A stretch of 16,154 nt of DNA from Roseiarcus sp035308145 (lineage in GTDB: Bacteria > Pseudomonadota > Alphaproteobacteria > Rhizobiales > Beijerinckiaceae): assembly GCA_035308145.1 (NCBI GenBank), contig DATGHD010000410.1:1-16154 (forward strand). The letters are read 5' to 3'. The notes under the pieces are model-generated. The model made no database searches, had not been told where the DNA came from, and saw nothing but the letters and a program-made list of their open reading frames with translations. The position numbers were made by a program, and so were the translations under genes. Shown here one piece after another: positions 1-4,859 of this stretch. The first letter of the stretch is position 1. Every line of letters begins with the position of its first letter.

Positions 1-43
1 CGATCACCCGGTCGCGCAAGTCCTGAGAGTAAGGTCCAGCCAT
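1..43 (-). CDS. IS630-family transposase, N-terminal fragment (cut by window edge)
   Basis: Read on the minus strand from the ATG at 43, the sequence translates as MAGPYSQDLRDRVI and then runs off the window. This matches the start of IS630/Tc1-mariner-type transposases, where a Tyr-Ser-x-Asp-Leu-Arg-x-Arg-Val segment opens the N-terminal helix-turn-helix that binds the element's ends. In this family the enzyme cuts and pastes the element into TA dinucleotides using a DDE catalytic core, which would lie outside the window. Only 14 codons are visible, so the call rests on that short motif. It cannot be seen whether the element is intact or whether the transposase is split into two frames, as is common in the family. 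Confidence 0.6.
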   Translation of the reverse strand, partial: MAGPYSQDLRDRVI

Positions 44-44
44 T

Positions 45-71
45 CCTGCTGGCCTCCGTCCAGCCAGCAGG
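45..71 (-). promoter_or_regulatory. Hairpin enclosing the transposase ribosome-binding site
   Basis: CCTGCTGGC at 45-53 is exactly complementary to GCCAGCAGG at 63-71, giving a 9-bp stem with a 9-base loop. On the minus-strand transcript the stem ends one base before the transposase ATG. The GGAG that would serve as ribosome-binding site lies in the loop and next to the 3' arm. A fold of this kind would reduce translation, as is known for other insertion sequences in which outside transcripts fold over the start region. The regulatory role is inferred. Confidence 0.5.
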
Positions 72-175
72 TTGAATCAGAACGCCCCCGATTCGGGAAT
101 CCCCCCGCGATTCGGCCTAACCTCCGAACGCTCTAGCTTCGACGGTCGAGGCCAACCGACCGGCCCCTCGCCCTA

Positions 176-211
176 CCTCTCCCCGTTCCGCTTTGCTGCA
201 CGGGGGAGAGG
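176..211. repeat. Hairpin-forming intergenic repeat (CCTCTCCCC / GGGGAGAGG)
   Basis: CCTCTCCCC at 176-184 pairs exactly with GGGGAGAGG at 203-211 around an 18-base spacer. Such GC-rich inverted words resemble the short dispersed palindromic elements scattered between genes in many Rhizobiales. Whether this one is repeated in the genome cannot be seen here. The rest of 44-296 shows no credible gene: its open frames lack a ribosome-binding site and any recognisable protein. Confidence 0.4.
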
Positions 212-256
212 AGGCCTAAGCGCCGCGGGTCGCGCCCACCGCGCGGCGGGGCGGGA

Positions 257-272
257 AAGGCTCACGAGCCTT
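257..272 (-). terminator. Possible weak terminator after the Lrp-domain gene
   Basis: AAGGCT at 257-262 and AGCCTT at 267-272 form a 6-bp stem with a 4-base loop, about 25 bases beyond the stop codon of the minus-strand Lrp-domain gene. On the minus strand it is followed by TCCC rather than a true T-run, so it would be a weak intrinsic terminator at best. Confidence 0.35.
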
Positions 273-296
273 AGCGTCGACTACCGAAGCCGCTGC

Positions 297-533
297 TCAA
301 AAAGCCTTGAAAGTGATGATCGTGCGCGTGTCGACGATGCCCGGAATGACCTGCACCTTCTGGCCGACGAAATGGCCGATGTCGATGTCGCGCTCGACAT
401 AGAACTTCGCGAGAATGTCGAAATCGCCGGCGATCGAATAGATTTCCGACGCGATCTCCGCCTCGGCCAAGGCGTTCGCTACGTCATAGGTGCGCCCGAG
501 CGCGCATTTGATCTGCACGAAGAAAGTCTGCAT
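297..533 (-). CDS. Stand-alone Lrp/AsnC ligand-binding (RAM) domain protein
   Basis: The 78-residue product starting at the ATG at 533 matches the C-terminal effector-binding (RAM) domain of Lrp/AsnC regulators. The beta-strand opening MQTFFVQIKC, the segment IYSIAGDFDILAKFYV and the ending VQVIPGIVDTRTIITF are typical, with the GDFD turn and the late PGI-x-x-T motif. There is no helix-turn-helix, so it cannot bind DNA by itself. Single-domain family members of about 80 residues are known; they form oligomers that bind amino acids or modulate full-length Lrp proteins. The frame is open for 18 more codons upstream, but homology begins at this methionine, which has GAGG eleven bases before it. 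It lies 43 bases downstream of the secreted-protein gene and may be cotranscribed with it. Ligand unknown. Confidence 0.85.
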   Translation of the reverse strand: MQTFFVQIKCALGRTYDVANALAEAEIASEIYSIAGDFDILAKFYVERDIDIGHFVGQKVQVIPGIVDTRTIITFKAF

Positions 534-576
534 CGCGAAGCAAGCCTCGAAAGCGCCGCCGCCCGCCGCCTCAAGC

Positions 577-1500
577 CTATTGTGCAATGACTTCTACGTC
601 GCGGTCGAGCGCCGACTGCACCTGGAATGTCGATTGATAGGTCTTTTGATCGTGGCGGGCGATGACCACATAGTCGCCTTCGGCGAGGACCAGCGAGGGA
701 AAAGCGCCGATCAACTCGCGGATGAGGTCGCCGCCTGGGGTCAGCACGGTGAAGTTCGTGTTGGCGAGCGCCTCCGCGCCCGGCGCATTGACCAGCTTCA
801 GCGTCAAGGTCGCCACGCGATGGCGGAGCGTCAGATCAATGATCTTGCCGGACAGCACTTTGATGTCGGCTGAGACGACGGAATTGGTCGGCACCGGCGC
901 CGCGGCGCCGGTACCCGATTTCGCCACGCCAAGCGAGCCGACGCCGACCGTGTCGAGATAGGTCGACACGATGTGGTAGGCGCCCTCGGGGAGGCCGATC
1001 ACCTGACCGGCGACCGCCTTGGCGTCGACCAGTTTGGCCTCGGGATTGTGGCGTTCGGGCACGAAAATCTGGATCGCCAATTTGGGGGCGGGGACGGGCG
1101 CGTCGGCCAAGGTCGCTTCGATCTTCAAAGCGCCAGCGTTCAGCGTCACGCGATCCGATCGCTCCTCCGCGGCCAAAGTGACGCGCTTGGTCTCGCCGGC
1201 AAGGCCGAAGGCCAAATGCACGACGTAGTCGCCCGGCGCGAGGACGAAGGTCGGTTGGGCCGCCGTCGATTCGCCGGCGAGGCCGTGCGAGCCATCAAGG
1301 TCGGGGCGCACGCTGTAGATGCGCCAATGCAAGCCGCCGCGTACGGGCTCGCTTTGGCCGCTGAGCACGGCGGAAAGATGCAGGACGCCTTTTCCGGGCG
1401 TTGGCGTTGGAATGGCTTGAGACTGCGCCGTCGCCGCGCCCGTCAGAAGATAGGCGAGAAATACGGCCGCCAGCGCCCGAATGAAGCGAACCAGAACCAT
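577..1500 (-). CDS. Secreted protein with three internal beta-rich repeats, function unknown
   Basis: The 307-residue product has an apparent signal peptide (Arg near the N terminus, hydrophobic core at about residues 9-22, likely cut after Ala-Thr-Ala near 25). The mature part holds three copies of a beta-rich unit of about 80-95 residues. Each contains a Leu-x-x-Gly-x-Tyr-x-Val core: VLAPGDYVVHLAF, GLPEGAYHIVSTY and VLAEGDYVVIARH. An Ala/Pro-rich stretch (GTGAAAPVPT) lies within the second unit. No catalytic motif is visible. The start was placed at the methionine immediately before the signal sequence. AAGGGG sits directly against that ATG, closer than usual for a ribosome-binding site, so the start is not certain; the frame stays open upstream to 1566. 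It is probably periplasmic or envelope-associated and is followed by the Lrp-domain gene. Confidence 0.75.
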   Translation of the reverse strand: MVLVRFIRALAAVFLAYLLTGAATAQSQAIPTPTPGKGVLHLSAVLSGQSEPVRGGLHWRIYSVRPDLDGSHGLAGESTAAQPTFVLAPGDYVVHLAFGLAGETKRVTLAAEERSDRVTLNAGALKIEATLADAPVPAPKLAIQIFVPERHNPEAKLVDAKAVAGQVIGLPEGAYHIVSTYLDTVGVGSLGVAKSGTGAAAPVPTNSVVSADIKVLSGKIIDLTLRHRVATLTLKLVNAPGAEALANTNFTVLTPGGDLIRELIGAFPSLVLAEGDYVVIARHDQKTYQSTFQVQSALDRDVEVIAQ

Positions 1501-1587
1501 CCCCTTCAATTGCCGTGGCCTTGCGCCGTGGTCAATCGGGCCAAACCTTAAGAGCCAAGCCGCCATGACAAGCCGGCCTTTTCATGA

Positions 1588-1611
1588 CGGTTTACACGGC
1601 CTTCCAAACCG
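1588..1611. promoter_or_regulatory. Inverted repeat in a divergent intergenic region, possible operator
   Basis: CGGTTT at 1588-1593 is complementary to AAACCG at 1606-1611, with a 12-base spacer. It sits between the minus-strand secreted-protein gene (start 1500) and the plus-strand nitroreductase gene (start 1655), where promoters for both must lie. No convincing -35/-10 pair was found. A dyad this short can arise by chance. Confidence 0.2.
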
Positions 1612-1654
1612 GCCAATGAGGGCCAAGCGCTCTCAGAAGCCATTCAAGGGAACG

Positions 1655-2218
1655 ATGAATCCGACAATCGACTTGCTATTGACCCGGCGCTCGGCGCCGC
1701 CGCAGACCCTCGTGGGGCCTGGTCCGAGCCCGCCGGAGCTGGAAACCCTTCTCAAGATTGCTTCCCGAGTGCCTGATCATGGCAAGCTCGCGCCTTGGCG
1801 TTTCATTGTCTTCGAGGGGGAGGCGCGCGACCGCGCCGGCGCGATTGCGGCGCGGCTTCTCGCCATCGATGACCCGAAAGCCGATGACGCAAGACTCGCC
1901 GTCGAACGCGGCCGCTTCTCGAGAGCTCCTCTCGTCATCGCCGTCGTCTCGCGCGCCGCACCGCATGTCAAAATCCCCGAGTGGGAGCAGGCGCTTTCGG
2001 CGGGCGCGGCCTGCCTCAATCTCGTGATCGCAGCCAATGCGCTCGGCTATCGCTCGTCCTGGATCACCGAATGGTGCGCCTATGACCGCCGCTTTTGCGA
2101 GGCGCTCGGCCTTGCGCCGCACGAGAAAATCGCCGGCTTCGTGCATATCGGCCGGCCGAGCGCGCTCATCGAAGATCGCGTCCGACCGGCCCTCGCCGAC
2201 ATCGTCACGCGATTTTGA
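1655..2218 (+). CDS. Nitroreductase family protein (YdjA-like)
   Basis: The 187-residue product matches small FMN-dependent nitroreductases of the YdjA type. These use NAD(P)H to reduce nitro compounds, quinones or related acceptors in the cytoplasm. Visible family marks are the N-terminal LLTRRSAPP segment (FMN phosphate binding by the Arg-Arg-Ser), the PDHGKLAPWRFIVFEG segment at about residues 44-59, an Ala/Gly-rich helix (ALSAGAACLNLVIAANALGY) and a C-terminal GFVHIGRP segment. Length agrees with the YdjA group (about 183 residues). The ATG at 1655 was chosen because AAGGG lies five bases upstream and homology begins there; the open frame extends further 5' without similarity. The flavin-reductase-like gene begins 39 bases downstream, suggesting a two-gene operon of flavin enzymes. 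The physiological substrate cannot be read from sequence. Confidence 0.9.
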   Translation: MNPTIDLLLTRRSAPPQTLVGPGPSPPELETLLKIASRVPDHGKLAPWRFIVFEGEARDRAGAIAARLLAIDDPKADDARLAVERGRFSRAPLVIAVVSRAAPHVKIPEWEQALSAGAACLNLVIAANALGYRSSWITEWCAYDRRFCEALGLAPHEKIAGFVHIGRPSALIEDRVRPALADIVTRF

Positions 2219-2257
2219 GCGATTCGGGACTTACGGCCCAAGGAGACTTGCTCCCAA

Positions 2258-2872
2258 GTGTTCTACGAGACCCGAAAGCGCGACAAGGCCCTGTTGCCGC
2301 ATGATCCATTCAAGGCGATCGTCGCGCCGCGGCCGATCGGTTGGATTTCAACGCGCGCCAAAGACGGCCGCATCAATCTTGCGCCCTACAGTTTCTTTAA
2401 CGGCTTTTCCTCCGCGCCGCCGATCGTCGGCTTTTCCAGCGAGGGCGCCAAGGATTCGGCCGCTTTTGCTTCCGAGAGCGGCGAGTTCGTCGCCAATCTC
2501 GCGACAATGGACCTCATCCACCCGATGAACCAGACCTCGGCGCCGCTGCCGCGCGGAGAAAGCGAATTCGTCTTCGCCGGCTTGACCATGGCGCCCTGCC
2601 GGCTCGTCGCCGCGCCGCGGGTCGCCGAGGCTCATGCGTCGCTCGAATGCAAAGTGCTGAACACGATTCCGCTCAAGAATCTCGAGGGCGAGGCGATCGA
2701 CCGCTACCTCGTCCTGGGGGAAGTCGTCGCCGTCCATATCGATGACCGCTTCATTCGCGACGGAAGGTTCGACATTGCCGCCGCGCAGTCGATCGCCCGT
2801 TGCGGCTATCAGGACTACGCTGTCGTCGAAAAATTATTCGCGCTCGCCCGTCCGCCCGGCGCGGCCGGGTGA
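2258..2872 (+). CDS. Flavin reductase-like, FMN-binding protein
   Basis: The 204-residue product belongs to the flavin reductase-like FMN-binding split-barrel family (the DIM6/NTAB group). Family features are the APRPIGWIST strand near residue 23, followed by NLAPYSFFNGFSSAPPIVGFS, the stretch EFVANLATMDLIHPMN, and a late LVLGEVVAVHIDD strand. Members bind FMN and either reduce flavin for a partner oxygenase or act on small redox substrates. The start is a GTG at 2258 preceded by AAGGAG at 2240-2245; the 12-base spacing is long but no better start exists in frame. It follows the nitroreductase gene by 39 bases, and both proteins use FMN, so shared expression is likely. Which enzyme it serves is unknown; no oxygenase is present in the window. 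Confidence 0.9.
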   Translation: MFYETRKRDKALLPHDPFKAIVAPRPIGWISTRAKDGRINLAPYSFFNGFSSAPPIVGFSSEGAKDSAAFASESGEFVANLATMDLIHPMNQTSAPLPRGESEFVFAGLTMAPCRLVAAPRVAEAHASLECKVLNTIPLKNLEGEAIDRYLVLGEVVAVHIDDRFIRDGRFDIAAAQSIARCGYQDYAVVEKLFALARPPGAAG

Positions 2873-2875
2873 ACG

Positions 2876-2889
2876 GCGAAAAATTTCGC
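2876..2889. other. Short palindrome just after the flavin reductase-like gene
   Basis: GCGAAA at 2876-2881 and TTTCGC at 2884-2889 form an inverted repeat with a two-base centre, beginning four bases after the stop codon. It could fold as a small hairpin or bind a dimeric protein, but lacks a following T-run. The remaining 98 bases before the next gene contain no clear promoter. Confidence 0.2.
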
Positions 2890-2987
2890 ACCCATCATTC
2901 CTCTGAGCAAGACGCCGTTCTATGCTGCGGGCACGCGTCGTCATGGGGCTCGGCGCGGCCCACGCTTAGATAAAGGGGGGGTGTCAG

Positions 2988-3335
2988 ATGAGGAGGGCAG
3001 TACTACTGACGGGCGGGCTCGTCGTCGCGTTCGGCTGCGCGCTGGCGGCTTCGGCCGCGCTGGCCGCCGAACATTGGAAATTCAACGTCGTCAACAAATC
3101 GAACGTTGCGGCGATCGAATTTCGCACGCAGGAAAACGGCGAATGGAGCTCGAACTGGATCAAGGATCGCGTGGAGCCGGGCGATAAATTCGACATGGAC
3201 TTCGGCACGGATAAGGGCGATTGCACGGTCCGCACCCAGATCCGCTTTACCGACGGCAGCTACTTCGACGCCGACGTCGATTATTGCAAAGTCTCGACGC
3301 TCTACATCTACGACAACAAGCTGACCTGGGACTGA
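2988..3335 (+). CDS. Small secreted two-cysteine protein, function unknown
   Basis: The 115-residue product has a clear signal peptide (Met-Arg-Arg, hydrophobic core to about residue 22, likely cut after Ala-Leu-Ala at 25-27). A mature domain of about 88 residues follows, with two cysteines (in GDCTVRT and DYCKVST) that could form a disulfide in the periplasm. The layout is a polar beta-rich domain opening with FNVVNKSNVAAIEF, then Cys-x-Val, a DG turn (FTDGSYFDADV) and a second Cys. It resembles a widespread group of small periplasmic proteins of unknown role, some of which carry misleading enzyme names in databases; this is recognised by pattern only. The ATG has a strong AGGGGG nine bases upstream. 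It appears to be a single-gene unit, convergent with the CoA-ester lyase gene. Confidence 0.8.
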   Translation: MRRAVLLTGGLVVAFGCALAASAALAAEHWKFNVVNKSNVAAIEFRTQENGEWSSNWIKDRVEPGDKFDMDFGTDKGDCTVRTQIRFTDGSYFDADVDYCKVSTLYIYDNKLTWD

Positions 3336-3351
3336 GGGCGGCTCGGCTTTT

Positions 3352-3365
3352 CGCCGCAAGCGGCG
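3352..3365. terminator. Hairpin between convergent genes, weak terminator candidate
   Basis: CGCCGC at 3352-3357 and GCGGCG at 3360-3365 form a strong GC stem in the 34-base gap between the small secreted protein gene and the end of the CitE-like gene. Neither strand has a T-run after the stem, so intrinsic termination is doubtful. The position between two stop codons is the main support. Confidence 0.3.
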
Positions 3366-3369
3366 TCGC

Positions 3370-4248
3370 CTAGCCCGCGCGCGTCTTGGCGCGCGCGGCG
3401 AGCCGTTGCGCCCTTATGAGATGCGGGCGGTCGAACATCTCGCCATCGATCGCCACCACGCCGGCGTCCGGCTTGGCGGCAAAAGCCGCTATGATCGCTT
3501 GCGCCTTCGCGAGCGCCGCGGCCGTCGGCGTGAACACCTCGTTTATGACGGCGATCTGCGCGGGATGAATCGCCATTTTGCCGGTAAATCCGTCCCGCCG
3601 GGCGGCGAGAGCCTCGGTGCGCAATCCTTCGAGATCGCGAAAATTCGTATAGACCGTGTCGATCGGCGCGACGTCGGCGGCGACCGCGGCGATGAGAGTG
3701 AGATTGCGCGCCAGTAGATAAGGGCTTGTCCAAGAGCCGTCGGGATGGCGATTGGCCTCGGCGCCAAGATCGGCTGAAAGATCTTCTCCGCCCCAGGCGA
3801 GACCCGCCAGCCGGCGGCTGCATCGGCGATAGGTTCCCATGGCGAACAGGGCCACAGCGCTTTCGGTGGCGAGCGCTATGATCTTGGTGGCGCCTTCGAC
3901 AAGACCGCATTGCGCCTCGCGCACGGCGAGCTTGACGCCAAGTTGCTGAACGCTGGCCCCGTCGAGGCTCTTCGGGAGCATCACGCATTCCGGCGCCGCC
4001 GGCGCGATTGCGTCGAGGTCCGCCTCGACAAGACCGCTCGCCAGCGGATTGACGCGAACCACTAGGCGCGGGCGGCCCGGTTTTGCGGTTGCTTGGCGGA
4101 GGAATTCCGTCGTGATTGTCCGCGCGCGGGCCTTTGCCGACGCCGCCACGGAGTCTTCGAGATCGACGATCAGCGCGTCGGCGCCTGAGGCCAATCCCTT
4201 GGCGAGTTTCTTCTCGTCATCGCCGGGGACGAACAGCGCCGAGCGCAT
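3370..4248 (-). CDS. HpcH/HpaI aldolase / CitE-like CoA-ester lyase
   Basis: The 292-residue product is a CitE-type TIM-barrel lyase, a group that cleaves beta-hydroxyacyl-CoA esters such as malyl-, methylmalyl- or citramalyl-CoA with Mg2+. Family marks are the opening RSALFVPGDDEKKLAKG, then GADALIVDLEDSV (about residues 22-34), the substrate-binding RLVVRVNPL (about 60-68), the metal-binding Glu in ALATESAVALF, and WGGEDLSADLG near the middle. The C-terminal half has FTGKMAIHPAQI, typical of the CitE/malyl-CoA lyase subgroup. The ATG at 4248 lies six bases after the stop of the MaoC-type gene and has no good ribosome-binding site, so translational coupling is likely. The pair suggests hydration of an enoyl-CoA followed by cleavage to acetyl-CoA or propionyl-CoA plus an oxo acid. 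Which CoA ester is used cannot be decided from sequence. Confidence 0.9.
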   Translation of the reverse strand: MRSALFVPGDDEKKLAKGLASGADALIVDLEDSVAASAKARARTITTEFLRQATAKPGRPRLVVRVNPLASGLVEADLDAIAPAAPECVMLPKSLDGASVQQLGVKLAVREAQCGLVEGATKIIALATESAVALFAMGTYRRCSRRLAGLAWGGEDLSADLGAEANRHPDGSWTSPYLLARNLTLIAAVAADVAPIDTVYTNFRDLEGLRTEALAARRDGFTGKMAIHPAQIAVINEVFTPTAAALAKAQAIIAAFAAKPDAGVVAIDGEMFDRPHLIRAQRLAARAKTRAG

Positions 4249-4254
4249 TTGGGC

Positions 4255-4755
4255 TTAGGCCTGAATGGTCCGCGGCGCCGGCCGGCGGCGCATGAAGGCG
4301 GTGCGGCGGCATTCGGCGACGAGCGTTCCGTCTTGCTTGAAGGCGCGATGCAGGAATTCGACGAGGCCGGCGTCGGCGCGGGATTTCGATTCTCGCGTCG
4401 CCAGCACCTCGGTCGTGGCGCGCAGGGTGTCGCCCTCGAACAAAGGCGCCGGGAAACGCACGTCAGTCATGCCAAGGTTGGCGATCGTCGTGCCAACCGT
4501 GGTGTCGTTGACCGACATGCCGATCATCAAGCCGAGCGTGAAGAGGGAATTCATCAGCGGCTTGCCCCATTCGGTCTCGGTCGCGCAGAAATGCGCGTCG
4601 ATATGCAGCGGTTGCGGGTTGAGCGTCATGTTGGAGAACAACATGTTGTCCATCTGCGTGACCGTCCGGGTCAAGCGATGCGCGAAAGTCTGGCCGACCG
4701 TAAAATCTTCGAAATAAAGACCGCCGCGCGGATGTGGCGAGGTTTCGCCAGCCAT
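4255..4755 (-). CDS. MaoC-family hot-dog-fold hydratase
   Basis: The 166-residue product is a single hot-dog-domain protein of the MaoC family, which hydrates or dehydrates CoA thioesters. Typical segments are LYFEDFTVGQTFAHRLTRTV, the motif region LNPQPLHIDAHF (His near residue 52), VNDTTVGTTIANLGMTDVRF and a C-terminal ADAGLVEFLHRAFKQDG. In classical (R)-hydratases the motif reads Asp-x-Asn-Pro-x-His; here the aligned stretch is Asn-Pro-Gln-Pro-Leu-His, with Asn at the catalytic Asp position. The start at 4755 was chosen for a GGAGG five bases upstream; eight further codons upstream are open but lack a site. It is the first gene of a pair with the CitE-like lyase. Known MaoC/CitE pairs act in itaconate (itaconyl-CoA hydratase plus citramalyl-CoA lyase) and methylmalyl-CoA metabolism; a similar role is inferred. 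Confidence 0.9.
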   Translation of the reverse strand: MAGETSPHPRGGLYFEDFTVGQTFAHRLTRTVTQMDNMLFSNMTLNPQPLHIDAHFCATETEWGKPLMNSLFTLGLMIGMSVNDTTVGTTIANLGMTDVRFPAPLFEGDTLRATTEVLATRESKSRADAGLVEFLHRAFKQDGTLVAECRRTAFMRRRPAPRTIQA

Positions 4756-4829
4756 TTCAGCCTCCGAACCCGGCCGCAAACGGGCCGATTAAGCGGCCAT
4801 TTACCATAAGATCGCAAGGTAGGCGCCGC

Positions 4830-4847
4830 GGGAGCTAGTTTGCTCCC
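4830..4847 (+). promoter_or_regulatory. Stem-loop in the leader of the DUF2336 gene
   Basis: GGGAGC at 4830-4835 pairs with GCTCCC at 4842-4847 around a 6-base loop. It ends one base before the CGGAG ribosome-binding site of the DUF2336 gene. It could influence translation or mark a protein-binding dyad in this 104-base divergent region. No clear promoter was identified for either flanking gene. Confidence 0.25.
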
Positions 4848-4859
4848 CGGAGCCTGAAT

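Larger units (their letters stand above)
1..119 (-). mobile_element. End of an IS630-like insertion sequence (outer boundary uncertain)
   Basis: The transposase start at 43 faces out of the window, so 44 to roughly 119 should be the leader and terminal repeat of the element. The stretch 84-100 is GC-rich and nearly palindromic, and the 8-base word CGATTCGG occurs twice (89-96 and 108-115). A TA at 118-119 could be the target dinucleotide. The other end is not visible, so terminal inverted repeats cannot be matched and the boundary is a guess. Confidence 0.35.

Noticed and set aside
72..590. Plus-strand open frame of 172 codons at the left end
   Set aside because: It spans the insertion-sequence leader, hairpins and the antisense of the Lrp-domain gene, and has no protein family signature.
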